Both the position numbers and the translations under genes were made by a program. Positions 23,343 through 31,279 of a stretch of 33,827 bases of DNA are shown here, in pieces; positions within the stretch are counted from its first letter, which is position 1; every line of letters begins with the position of its first letter. The stretch covers positions 1-33,827 of the forward strand of contig JAPPMO010000086.1 in assembly GCA_028873975.1 (NCBI GenBank), in the 5' to 3' direction. The notes under the pieces are model-generated. The model was not told where the DNA came from and searched no databases. It saw only the letters and a program-made list of their open reading frames with translations. Origin of the DNA: Chloroflexota bacterium. Lineage in GTDB: Bacteria > Chloroflexota > Anaerolineae > Aggregatilineales > Phototrophicaceae.

Positions 23343-24542
23343 TCAGGTCGCTGTGGCAAGCGGGCGGCGTCCCTCCAGCAATAGCATCGCCTCGTGCAGC
23401 AAGAAGGTGATTGCCATGACAACTACCAGGAATTGCGGCAGTATCTCCAGTCCGAAGGCTTCCGCCAAGGTCCCGGCCAGCCAGGGCAAAACAGCCATGC
23501 CCAAGCTGGCGCCGGTGAATTGAAAGCCGATGGCATTCGCGACATGGCGGCTGCCGACGCGCCCCGGCGTGTCCGAAGCCATCAGTGGCGCGAAGGGCGC
23601 AATACAAAAACCGACCAAGGCCAATCCAATGAGCGAGCTGGCGTCGCTTATGCCCGCCCAGAGCAAGACGGCGCCAAAGACAGCGCCCAGGCTGTTCAGG
23701 CGCAAGAACATGCCGTTGCCGATCCGCGCGATGATGAAACCGGCCACGAAGCGACTGACCGTCAGGCTTGCCCAATACATGCTGACCCAACTGGCGGCGA
23801 CCTTGGGATCTATCAGCCGCGCGTCGATCAGGAAATTGTTGGAAAACTGCCCAGCGACCAACTCGAGGCCCGTGGTCGTCATAAAAGTCAGGACCATCAG
23901 CCAGACGATGGGCATCCGCATGGTTTGGCGCAAGCTGGCATGGACGCGCTCGCCGCGCTTGTTCTTGGCTTCGCCCAAGGTCCATTCCTTGCGCGTCAGG
24001 AAGAAACCGAGCAGAATCACGGCGCGCATGGCTGCGAACATGACGTAGGCCCAGCGCCAAGCCAAGCCCAGGTCAATCACGATGGTTGTAACGACCAAAG
24101 GACCAATTGTAGAACCAATGCCGAAGCTGCCATGCAGCCAATTCATCTGCCGGGCTGAAAAATTGACCGCGGCGAAAGCGTTGATGCCAGCAGCCATGAC
24201 ACCGGATCCCACGCCGCTGATAAAAGCCGCCAATAGCACGATGATCCAGTATGGCGCCGCGGCGAATACCAGCAAGCTCGCCCCCGTAACGCCGATACCG
24301 GTGATTAACACCGGGGCGATGCCAAAGCGGTTGATCAAGGGACCGCTGGACGCGCTGGTCAGAAGCCGTCCAACGGTCGCCACCGAAACCAAGACGCCCA
24401 AGGCGCTCAGCGTGAGGTCAAAATCACTCTGCACATAGATCCATACCACGCCCAGCGCCCCTGCGTGCAGGCCGCCCATCGCGAACATGACGCAAGACAA
24501 GAAAAATAACTTCGTTGTGCCGCTGGCTCCCCGGAGGCTCAT
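23343..24542 (-). CDS. MFS transporter
   Basis: A 399-aa membrane protein with about twelve hydrophobic segments. The first is LFFLSCVMFAMGGLHAGALGVVWIYV. A loop-2-like sequence (VATVGRLLTSASSGPLINRFG) resembles the MFS cytoplasmic motif, and the second half contains VSMYWASLTVSRFVAGFIIARIGNG. The shape is close to the FucP/YfkF-type sugar-efflux or uptake branch; the substrate is not determinable. It converges with the mannonate dehydratase, so a hexuronate-related role is only suggested by position. No strong ribosome site precedes the ATG. Confidence 0.85.
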   Translation of the reverse strand: MSLRGASGTTKLFFLSCVMFAMGGLHAGALGVVWIYVQSDFDLTLSALGVLVSVATVGRLLTSASSGPLINRFGIAPVLITGIGVTGASLLVFAAAPYWIIVLLAAFISGVGSGVMAAGINAFAAVNFSARQMNWLHGSFGIGSTIGPLVVTTIVIDLGLAWRWAYVMFAAMRAVILLGFFLTRKEWTLGEAKNKRGERVHASLRQTMRMPIVWLMVLTFMTTTGLELVAGQFSNNFLIDARLIDPKVAASWVSMYWASLTVSRFVAGFIIARIGNGMFLRLNSLGAVFGAVLLWAGISDASSLIGLALVGFCIAPFAPLMASDTPGRVGSRHVANAIGFQFTGASLGMAVLPWLAGTLAEAFGLEILPQFLVVVMAITFLLHEAMLLLEGRRPLATAT

Positions 24543-24665
24543 ACGTCCATTTCTTCGCCATTAGCGGCGAGGCGCGCCAAGTACAAATCGAAAGCGCATT
24601 CGGCGGAGTTTAACCGAGATTGCCCGCCAGCGCGATAATAGATTCGCGCGACTCTCGCCCGGAGC

Positions 24666-26369
24666 TCAAGCGGCGATTCGCCGCCGCAGCAAGTTCCAAA
24701 GCCAGAGCGGTTCGTCCAGTCGCAATACCCGCGCCATGAACAGGAATATGCTCCCGTAAAGCAGCGCGCCCAGGGCCACCAGCAGCGCCTCGTGCAGGAT
24801 GCTCGCCGCGCTTAAAGCCGCGCTCAAATATGGCAAAGTCGCCAGGGCTGCCACCGCCATCATCAGCGAGGCGGCGGCCGTCTTGAGGGCAGTTATCGCC
24901 ATCCGTTGCGAACCAAAGCCATCGAGCCGCCGCCAAAGCAGGAAACCAGAGATTGAAGCGTGGACAAAATGCTTGAGGCTGTCGGCGATCATTAAACTGA
25001 ACAAGCCAAAAGAATCGAAGAGAAGCAGGGCGGCGCCCATATAACAGACCAAGCTCACGACGCCGACCAGCGCCGGCGTCAGCGTATCTTTGCGGGCGTA
25101 AAAGGCGTAAACCAGGAGCAAATCAACAGCGGCGAAGGGCAATCCGATCAGGTATAAACGCAGCGCTTGCGCCGTGATCTGGGTATCCGCCGCGCCGAAT
25201 GCGCCATGCTCGAACAGCAAGGCGATGATCGGGATCGCCAGCACGAACAAGCCCGTAGCCGCGGGCAAGATTAAAGTCATGGTCAAGCGCAATCCCAGCC
25301 CCAAGGTATCCTGAAAAGCGCGCTGTCCGTCTTCAGTCATCTCGGACGATTGGCGCGCCAGCGTCGGCAAGATGGCGATGCTGATGGCCGTCGCCACCAA
25401 ACCTTGCGGGAACTGGATGAGCGTCGTCGCCCAAACCATATAGGCGATCCCGCCCGCGCCGGTTTGGTTGGCGATATTGTAGCTGAAGGGCCGGATGATG
25501 AGCGTGTCCATGATCAGCGAAAACATCACCGGCGCATAGAGCAAGGCGATGCTGCGCAGCGCGGGATGACGCCAGCGGACGCTCAAACGAAGTCCGCGCA
25601 ATTGCAGCCCGGGCAACTGCAAAGCCATCTGGGCGATGGCGCCGATCAACCAGCCCAGCGCAACGACCATGATGCCGCTCGCTGGCCGCGCCAACACAAA
25701 GGGATTCAGGCTGGCGACCCCGCCCAGGTTCGCTTGCAGCGTCATCGACGGCACAAGCGCCAATGTCGCCAAGACCGTGCAGGCGTTGAAGACGACGCCG
25801 GCAAAGGCGGGCAAGGTAAAGGAACGCAGCGCGAAAAGCGTCCCGCTGAAAATCGCGAACAAGCTCATGCAGATCAAGGCTGGCGCGGTCATGCGCAGCA
25901 TATCGGTAGCGAGCCGTACGGTGCCGGCGTCGGCGCCGCTGGCGACAGCCATAACGATCTGCGGGGCAAAGATCTCGATCAGCAACACCAGCAGCGCCAG
26001 AGCCGCCGTGACCAAGCTCATCAGAATGGATACCACGCGCCACAACTCGTCTTTGCCCCGCGTGACGATGATTTCGCTCAACACCGGAACGATGGCGCCG
26101 TTGATATGCCCGCCGATGAGCAGGTCGTAGATAGCGCGGGGCACGATGATGGCGACTTGAAAGGCATCCACCGCGCCGCTGGCGCCGAATAGAAATGTTA
26201 GCATGGTTTCGCGCGCCAGACCAAGAACGCGGCTGAAGATATTGCCCAGCGCGAGGACGCCGCTGGCGCCGGCGACATTGGCGTTGGTGCGTTCCTGTTC
26301 CGCAGCTTGCCTTTCGCTGGAAGGGGGCAAGTCTTTAGCGCCGGGTAATGACGGCTGCTCCGCTTTCAT
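24666..26369 (-). CDS. murJ: MurJ/MviN family lipid II flippase
   Basis: A 567-aa MOP-superfamily membrane protein with about 14 hydrophobic segments, which would flip the peptidoglycan precursor lipid II across the inner membrane. The family start is clear after a 35-residue polar leader: ASGVLALGNIFSRVLGLARETMLTFLFGASGAVDAFQVA, then PRAIYDLLIGGHINGAIVPVLSE and the later TLIQFPQGLVATAISIAILPTLARQSSE, all typical of MurJ. The mid-protein lipid-facing loop and the C-terminal extra helices are present. Gene divergent from recD2, with its own promoter at 26414-26443. The closest-fitting start is the ATG at 26369, though GAAGG is only one base before it. A peptidoglycan flippase is a point for taxonomy if the organism is a chloroflexote, since wall content varies in that phylum. 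Confidence 0.93.
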   Translation of the reverse strand: MKAEQPSLPGAKDLPPSSERQAAEQERTNANVAGASGVLALGNIFSRVLGLARETMLTFLFGASGAVDAFQVAIIVPRAIYDLLIGGHINGAIVPVLSEIIVTRGKDELWRVVSILMSLVTAALALLVLLIEIFAPQIVMAVASGADAGTVRLATDMLRMTAPALICMSLFAIFSGTLFALRSFTLPAFAGVVFNACTVLATLALVPSMTLQANLGGVASLNPFVLARPASGIMVVALGWLIGAIAQMALQLPGLQLRGLRLSVRWRHPALRSIALLYAPVMFSLIMDTLIIRPFSYNIANQTGAGGIAYMVWATTLIQFPQGLVATAISIAILPTLARQSSEMTEDGQRAFQDTLGLGLRLTMTLILPAATGLFVLAIPIIALLFEHGAFGAADTQITAQALRLYLIGLPFAAVDLLLVYAFYARKDTLTPALVGVVSLVCYMGAALLLFDSFGLFSLMIADSLKHFVHASISGFLLWRRLDGFGSQRMAITALKTAAASLMMAVAALATLPYLSAALSAASILHEALLVALGALLYGSIFLFMARVLRLDEPLWLWNLLRRRIAA

Positions 26370-26413
26370 GCCTTCGACTTTCGCCTGGAGCCTGCGCTCG
26401 AATATCGCGCTTC

Positions 26414-26443
26414 AATATACACCGGCGGCGCTGTTATGCTCAA
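26414..26443 (-). promoter_or_regulatory. Promoter of murJ
   Basis: On the minus strand TTGAGC (26438-26443), 18 bases, then TATATT (26414-26419). Transcription would start near 26407, about 38 bases before the murJ ATG. Confidence 0.5.
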
Positions 26444-26532
26444 TCGGCAATAGCGCCCGTCCCAACACAAAACCGTAGCGGATTCGGCAAAGCATACTAC
26501 AATCAAAAAAGACTGATGATGGACTGCCCAAC

Positions 26533-28737
26533 ATGAACGAACAAATACAAGGCGCGATCGAACGCATCACCTACTTCAACGAAGACAACGGCTACAGCGT
26601 CATCAAGATCAGCCCGGACAAGCCTTATCCCCGGGCGCAGGCCCGCGACGGAACCGTCACCGTCGTCGGGATTATGCCGGCTTTGCAAGAAGGCGAATCG
26701 GCGCAGTTCAGCGGCGCCTGGGTCAATGATGAGCGATATGGTTTCCAGTTCCGCGCCGAGCAAACCATGCCAATCGCGCCGCATACTGCGAAGGGCGTCA
26801 TCAGTTATCTGAGCAGCGGCATCGTCAAGGGCATCGGACCGCGTACCGCCGAGAAGATTGTCAAGCACTTCGGCGAGAAGACAATCGAAATTCTCGATAC
26901 AGATCCACAGCGCATTCATGAAGTAGCCGAACTCAAGACAAAACTAGCGGATAATCTCATTGATGCCTGGACGAAAAACCGCGTCACGCGCAACTTGCTG
27001 ATCTATCTGCAAGGCTTGGGCATCAGCGCCAGAATCTCCCGGCGCATCATCAACGAATACGGAGCGCAGACGCAGAAGATCATCGAACATAATCCTTATC
27101 AGTTGGCGGAGGATGTCTTCACAATCGGGTTTCGCAAGGCTGATCAGATCGCCAGGAACCTGGGCGTAGAAGTTGATGCCAAGTACCGTCTGCGGGCAGG
27201 TTTGCATCACACGCTGAACGAGTTGTCCCGCGAAGGCCATACCTACGCCCCGCAAGACGAGTTGATCGAGACCGCATGCGCATTGCTCGAGATTGAAGAC
27301 AAACAGGCTTTGAAGATCGCCCTGCATGGACAAGTGACCGCCGGCAAACTCATGGAAGACCGCCTGCATGACAGAACAAGCGCGGAGCCGACCAGCGCGA
27401 TCTATTTGCCGCGCTTCTTCCGTGCGGAAACGGGGGTCGCCAGTCGGATGCGCGCCCTGCACGGGAGCGAGAGCGTCATCATTAAGGATCATCGCAAAAC
27501 AGATTGGACGCGATTCTTGCGACAATTGAGCGAGAGCAACGATGTTGACTTGTCGCCGCAGCAACAAGGCGCGGTGCGCGCGGCGCTTTCCAGCAAAGTC
27601 AGCGTCTTGACCGGTGGACCGGGCACCGGCAAAACGACCACCCTGCAAATGCTCATCGGCGCGCTCAATGACGGCGACTACGCCTACAAGCTGGCATCGC
27701 CCACCGGGCGCGCCGCCAAGCGCCTTTCGGAAGCGGCCGGCGTGCCGGCCAGCACAATACATCGCCTTCTGGGCTTCTCTGCCGAGATCGGCGGCTTCGA
27801 GCACGACGAAGACAACCCGCTGCCGGTCGATATGGTCGTCATTGACGAAGCCTCCATGCTGGACTTGCAACTATTCCACAGCTTGCTGCGCGCCCTGCCG
27901 GCCAGCGCCCACCTGCTCCTTGTCGGCGATGTCGACCAGTTGCCGTCAGTTGGGGCCGGCAACGTGCTGCGCGATATCATCGAGAGCGGCATCGCCTCGG
28001 TCACGCGCCTCGACCAAATCTTCCGACAAGACGATGACAGCCATATCGTCAGCAATGCCCATCGTATCAACGAAGGCTTGGAGCCATACACCGGCAACGA
28101 GAGCAAAGACTTCTTCTTCTTTAACATCGCCGAGCCGGACGCGGCAGCCGACATGCTGGTTGATATCGTCAGAACGCGCATTCCCGAACGCTGGGGATTG
28201 CATCCCGTGCGCGACATCCAGGTTATATCGCCGATGTACCGCGGCCTGATCGGCGTCGATAACCTCAATAATCGCTTGCAGGGAGAACTGAATGACGACC
28301 TCCGCCTGGCCAGCGTCAAGTTGGGCGGGCGCGTCTTCCGCGTCGGCGACAAAGTCATGCAGACGCGCAACAACTATGAAAAGGACGTCTTCAACGGTGA
28401 TATCGGCTATGTGGACAGCATCGACGATGATGACAACTCGCTGGAAGTCGTCATGGACGGCCGCTACGTCGCCTACGACTACAGCGAGACCGACGACCTG
28501 ATGCACGCCTATTGCATCAGCACGCACCGTTCGCAAGGCTCGGAGTACCCGGCTGTGGTCATGCCAGTGGCGACGCAGCACTACATCATGCTGCAGCGCA
28601 ACCTGCTCTACACGGCCATCACCCGCGCCAGGCAATTGCTCGTCCTGGTCGGCACGCGGCGGGCGCTGTGGATCGCGGTCAAGAACAACAAAGTCGCGGG
28701 GCGCCATAGCGGTTTGCTGGCGCGGCTGCGGGGCTAG
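26533..28737 (+). CDS. recD2: RecD2-type SF1B DNA helicase
   Basis: A 734-aa ATP-dependent 5'-3' DNA helicase of the RecD2 group, found without RecBC. The N-terminal OB-like domain (residues 1-80) is followed by tandem helix-hairpin-helix modules (about 85-240, including GIVKGIGPRTAEKIVKHFG and GLGISARISRRIINEYG). The helicase core has Walker A GGPGTGKTTT (361-370), motif Ia-type ASPTGRAAKRLSEAAG, Walker B VVIDEASMLD (435-444), LVGDVDQLPSVGAGNVLRDII, and C-terminal motifs including DKVMQTRNNYEKDVFNGDIGYV, AYCISTHRSQGSEYPAVVMP and LLYTAITRARQLLVLVG. It functions in DNA repair and recombination. Its last 78 bp are repeated at 30276-30353 beyond the restriction-modification genes. No clear ribosome site is seen. 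Confidence 0.95.
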   Translation: MNEQIQGAIERITYFNEDNGYSVIKISPDKPYPRAQARDGTVTVVGIMPALQEGESAQFSGAWVNDERYGFQFRAEQTMPIAPHTAKGVISYLSSGIVKGIGPRTAEKIVKHFGEKTIEILDTDPQRIHEVAELKTKLADNLIDAWTKNRVTRNLLIYLQGLGISARISRRIINEYGAQTQKIIEHNPYQLAEDVFTIGFRKADQIARNLGVEVDAKYRLRAGLHHTLNELSREGHTYAPQDELIETACALLEIEDKQALKIALHGQVTAGKLMEDRLHDRTSAEPTSAIYLPRFFRAETGVASRMRALHGSESVIIKDHRKTDWTRFLRQLSESNDVDLSPQQQGAVRAALSSKVSVLTGGPGTGKTTTLQMLIGALNDGDYAYKLASPTGRAAKRLSEAAGVPASTIHRLLGFSAEIGGFEHDEDNPLPVDMVVIDEASMLDLQLFHSLLRALPASAHLLLVGDVDQLPSVGAGNVLRDIIESGIASVTRLDQIFRQDDDSHIVSNAHRINEGLEPYTGNESKDFFFFNIAEPDAAADMLVDIVRTRIPERWGLHPVRDIQVISPMYRGLIGVDNLNNRLQGELNDDLRLASVKLGGRVFRVGDKVMQTRNNYEKDVFNGDIGYVDSIDDDDNSLEVVMDGRYVAYDYSETDDLMHAYCISTHRSQGSEYPAVVMPVATQHYIMLQRNLLYTAITRARQLLVLVGTRRALWIAVKNNKVAGRHSGLLARLRG

Positions 28738-28739
28738 CG
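28662..28739 (+). repeat. 78-bp direct repeat, left copy (3' end of recD2)
   Basis: These bases are the final codons and stop of recD2. They recur in the same orientation at 30276-30353: the first 63 are identical, and three mismatches (28725, 28726, 28732) follow in the last 15. The pair flanks the restriction-modification genes. Confidence 0.9.
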
Positions 28740-28782
28740 CGTCAATTCAGCGTCTAAAAGCTCAAGCATTATGCAGCAACGC

Positions 28783-28812
28783 TTGATAAGCTATGTGTTT
28801 CTTGGATAGTAT
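28783..28812 (+). promoter_or_regulatory. Promoter of the restriction-modification genes
   Basis: TTGATA (28783-28788), 18 bases, TAGTAT (28807-28812); an overlapping TATGAT at 28810-28815 is an alternative -10. It lies inside the insertion, so the cassette carries its own promoter. Confidence 0.45.
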
Positions 28813-28841
28813 GATTTGATAGAGAGAGGGGGAGCGTGAGC

Positions 28842-29600
28842 ATGGCACAGATTCAGATGTTTTCTGATACAAACATTTCTGTAAAATCGAAGGACATCCC
28901 GGCAATTGACATACTACCAGCCGCTGATGTGCTGGAAACCCTTGGATCATCCGCTGAAGTAAATACTGTTATTCTCGATCCTTGGTATAACAAGGGCGTG
29001 GGCGGAACAAAGCCAGATTATCATGAATGGCTTGCGACGATTATTTGCGCCGCTTGCGAAATATCCGAGCATGTGTTTGTATGGGGTTTTCCGGAAATAC
29101 TCGCCTACCAAATACCAAACCTTCCAAAGGGATTCGCGCTCGTATCTTGGCTAACCTGGTATTACAAAAACTGCCCTTCGGTGATTCGCGGGTGGCGCTC
29201 GGCACAGAACGCTTGCCTGCATCTGGCGCGGGAAGGCGCATCGGTATATCCGGAGCACTTTCTGAATAAGGAGCAATTGGCAAGATTTAAAGCTGGCAAG
29301 ATGCGCTTCGTACCGGGGCCCCCGTCTGTTATTGAAGCTCCATTAAATATCGGATTCATCAGGCAAAACGAACAAACTGGGCACCCTGCTCAAAAGCCGC
29401 TAGCTGTAATCAAACCGCTCATTCTGATGTCTACGCAAGCGGACGATACCGTGCTTGACCCCATGTGTGGCTCGGGAACCACAGGCGAAGCGTGCTTGCA
29501 GCTCAATCGCAGGGCGGTTCTTTGCGACCATAGTGAAGAGTATTTGTCCATTACGGAGCACCGCATCGCCAATTACTCCAGGAGCAAAAATGGAGGATAG
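28842..29600 (+). CDS. Type II DNA methyltransferase, beta-class (N6-adenine or N4-cytosine)
   Basis: A 252-aa modification methylase. The catalytic motif IV is DPWY (residues 46-49, in TVILDPWYNKG), typical of amino-methylating enzymes. After a presumed target-recognition region, motif X (GHPAQKPLAVIKPLI, about 180-194) and motif I (the AdoMet loop DPMCGSGTTGEA, about 206-217) follow, so the order IV, X, I is that of the beta class. It would protect host DNA from the endonuclease encoded immediately downstream. The recognition sequence cannot be read. GAGGGGGAG precedes the ATG at 28842; a GTG six bases upstream is less well spaced. Its 3' end overlaps the endonuclease gene by 11 bp. Its base composition is lower in GC than neighbouring genes, supporting recent acquisition. 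Confidence 0.88.
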   Translation: MAQIQMFSDTNISVKSKDIPAIDILPAADVLETLGSSAEVNTVILDPWYNKGVGGTKPDYHEWLATIICAACEISEHVFVWGFPEILAYQIPNLPKGFALVSWLTWYYKNCPSVIRGWRSAQNACLHLAREGASVYPEHFLNKEQLARFKAGKMRFVPGPPSVIEAPLNIGFIRQNEQTGHPAQKPLAVIKPLILMSTQADDTVLDPMCGSGTTGEACLQLNRRAVLCDHSEEYLSITEHRIANYSRSKNGG

Positions 29601-30237
29601 AAACGCGAAAATTAAAGGTCCCTACACGCAAAGATCAATTCGCGCCCGAATTGAGGCTTTTTTTCTTGATAATCTAGGGAAGGTAGCAACGCGCGAACAA
29701 TTGATTGAAGTCGCTACTGACCCGGTCACGGGCCAGCAGCCCGAAAATTGGCATCAAAGGTTGTCGGAACTGAGAACGGACAAGGGCTACACCATTCTAT
29801 CGTGGCGTAACCGTGGCGAGCTTAAAATTAGTGAATATATGATGCCGAATGCCGAACGGCGGCAGACGGCATCGAAACGAACTCGCCCAAATGCCACAAC
29901 ATGGAAGCAAGTGCTAAAACAATACGAATTTCAATGCGCTTGGACCGAAGGGGAAATCAGCTGCGGGCTTCGCAATGGGGACATTGATCCCGTCGGCGGA
30001 GGCAGAGTCAAGCTGAGTCCCGACCATAAACTTCCTCACGCGATTCATGCTGAGATTGACCCAAATGATCCGTCGAAGTGGCAGCCTTTGTGCGGGCGGC
30101 ATCAGGTGATGAAAAAGAACTACTGGGACGACGAAACGGGATGGCTCAATGTGATTGCCATTGTGCAGTCGGCTTCAGAAACCCAAAAACGAGAAGTTTA
30201 TGATTTTCTAAAACGTTATTTTGGCGATTTGGGATAA
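29590..30237 (+). CDS. HNH-type restriction endonuclease (type II partner)
   Basis: A 215-aa protein read as the restriction enzyme of the pair. The N-terminal half (about residues 12-85) has a winged-helix-like pattern (IEAFFLDNLGKVATREQLIEVA, then LSELRTDKGYTILSWRNRGELKISEYMM) likely to contact DNA. The C-terminal half is an HNH/beta-beta-alpha-metal nuclease: Cys116 and Cys125 as possible zinc ligands, SPDHKLPHA with Asp145-His146 as the probable general-base pair, then WQPLCGRHQVMKKNYW with Cys168 and His171. The ATG at 29590 overlaps the end of the methylase gene, and the sequence ATGGAGGATAG at the junction serves as start and stop. The frame is open further upstream inside the methylase, but that part is a shadow. 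I do not recognise a named relative with known specificity, so cleavage site is open. Confidence 0.75.
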   Translation: MEDRNAKIKGPYTQRSIRARIEAFFLDNLGKVATREQLIEVATDPVTGQQPENWHQRLSELRTDKGYTILSWRNRGELKISEYMMPNAERRQTASKRTRPNATTWKQVLKQYEFQCAWTEGEISCGLRNGDIDPVGGGRVKLSPDHKLPHAIHAEIDPNDPSKWQPLCGRHQVMKKNYWDDETGWLNVIAIVQSASETQKREVYDFLKRYFGDLG

Positions 30238-30275
30238 TATCCATTCTTTAAGGAATGCTGTATCCAAATACGGTA

Positions 30276-30353
30276 GGCGCTGTGGATCGCGGTCAAGAAC
30301 AACAAAGTCGCGGGGCGCCATAGCGGTTTGCTGGCGCGCTTGCGGAGCTAGCG
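30276..30353 (+). repeat. 78-bp direct repeat, right copy (detached recD2 3' end)
   Basis: This matches 28662-28739 at 75 of 78 positions, and in the recD2 frame still reads NNKVAGRHSGLLARLRS and stop. It is not attached to any gene and is preceded by CATTCTTTAAGGAATG, a small inverted repeat after the endonuclease stop. Confidence 0.9.
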
Positions 30354-30458
30354 GTCATTCCACTTTCACCATAGAAGCATTGTAAAGGCGACATCGGAAG
30401 CCGTATTGCCTGCGAAGAGATAGAATAGTAGGAAAGACACTACTGGGAGGGAACGCGC

Positions 30459-31253
30459 ATGGTCGTGGAGATGGCAGTCACTGGGACCGTAGTGCGAATC
30501 GAGCATCGGGTGACAACTGAAGAGTTCGGCTATGAGACCTATCAAGCGGATATGTTGTTAATTTGCGAGTTGAACTTGGGCGGAGAAGGGCTAAAGCCGA
30601 CTGACGATGAGACGACGCTTGGCGTGCTTGGCGCGCGGGTCAGGGTTATTGATGATTGGGGACTGCCGTCGCTGACAGAAGTGAAGGTGGGCGATTTGGT
30701 GTACGCGAGCGGAGACTGGCATGCGCCGGGCTCGCATGATTTGGAACAAGAAATGCGCTATATGGAAGCGGCGCGCGACTGGTATCGACTCGAAAGCTGG
30801 GACGCGGGCCCGGCGGGAAAGATGGAAGTTCGCGCGCTAGAAATGATTGGCTTTGACGTGCGGCGGTTTATTGTTAAGGAAGCGCGCTGGGAGCAACTTA
30901 CGGATGAGTGGAGTAGTTGGCAGAATCCCATGATTGATGATGGCGGATGGGATGCGCATCGAATAGTGGTAGGCAGGGGTTGGAACAAAAGCGCGCCCCA
31001 GGATCAAGAAGCGTTGGATGCATTGGATGGCGAAGCGGAAATAGGATGGCGAGAGGCGCAGCGCCAATGGGTAGAGAATATGAAAGCGCATGAAGCTCAG
31101 CAGCAGCGAGCGGAGCGAAAATCAAAGCGAGAGGCTTTGGCGAAAGTGGCGAAGACGCCGGAGGTGGAAGCGCAGAAAGAAGCGGCGCGACAGTTGGCAA
31201 AGAGACGGCGGAAAGGGAAAGGAGGAAAACGTAAGCGCAAGCGACGGTCGTGA
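30459..31253 (+). CDS. Unrecognised protein with a basic Lys/Arg-rich tail
   Basis: A 264-aa protein I cannot assign. The N-terminal 90 residues are beta-rich (MAVTGTVVRIEHRVTTEEFG, LLICELN, ARVRVIDDWGLPSLTEVKVGDLVYASGDWHAPG) and suggest an OB-like or similar barrel. A middle part with many Trp residues (about 100-185) contains EARWEQLTDEWSSW. The C-terminal 60 residues are a charged helix turning into a dense basic tail (AKRRRKGKGGKRKRKRRS), as in nucleic-acid- or ribosome-binding proteins. No signal peptide. The start is well supported by GGGAGGG eight bases upstream. It sits just downstream of the recD2-end repeat, and was presumably next to recD2 before the RM insertion. Confidence 0.7.
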   Translation: MVVEMAVTGTVVRIEHRVTTEEFGYETYQADMLLICELNLGGEGLKPTDDETTLGVLGARVRVIDDWGLPSLTEVKVGDLVYASGDWHAPGSHDLEQEMRYMEAARDWYRLESWDAGPAGKMEVRALEMIGFDVRRFIVKEARWEQLTDEWSSWQNPMIDDGGWDAHRIVVGRGWNKSAPQDQEALDALDGEAEIGWREAQRQWVENMKAHEAQQQRAERKSKREALAKVAKTPEVEAQKEAARQLAKRRRKGKGGKRKRKRRS

Positions 31254-31279
31254 GCGCCTGGGCGCGGGATGGATTGGAT

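Larger units (their letters stand above)
28740..30275 (+). mobile_element. Restriction-modification insertion between recD2-end duplications
   Basis: This 1.5-kb segment holds only the methyltransferase and endonuclease genes and their promoter. It is visibly more AT-rich than recD2 and the downstream genes, and lies exactly between two 78-bp copies of the recD2 terminus. There is no transposase, integrase or terminal inverted repeat. Long target duplications flanking type II RM units have been described in comparisons of bacterial genomes, and this fits that pattern. Entry by homologous recombination with a donor recD2 end is an alternative, and could explain why the copies differ by three bases at one end. 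Confidence 0.75.

Noticed and set aside
25350..26192. 280-codon plus-strand frame opposite murJ
   Set aside because: His/Gln/Asp-rich shadow of a hydrophobic gene; such frames are typical of GC-rich membrane-protein genes.
26944..27870. 308-codon minus-strand frame inside recD2
   Set aside because: It lies wholly inside recD2, whose helicase motifs are intact in the other frame.
28739..28841. Possible C-box (controller protein site) before the methylase
   Set aside because: Only short imperfect inverted repeats such as CAAGC...GCTTG are present, and there is no controller gene.
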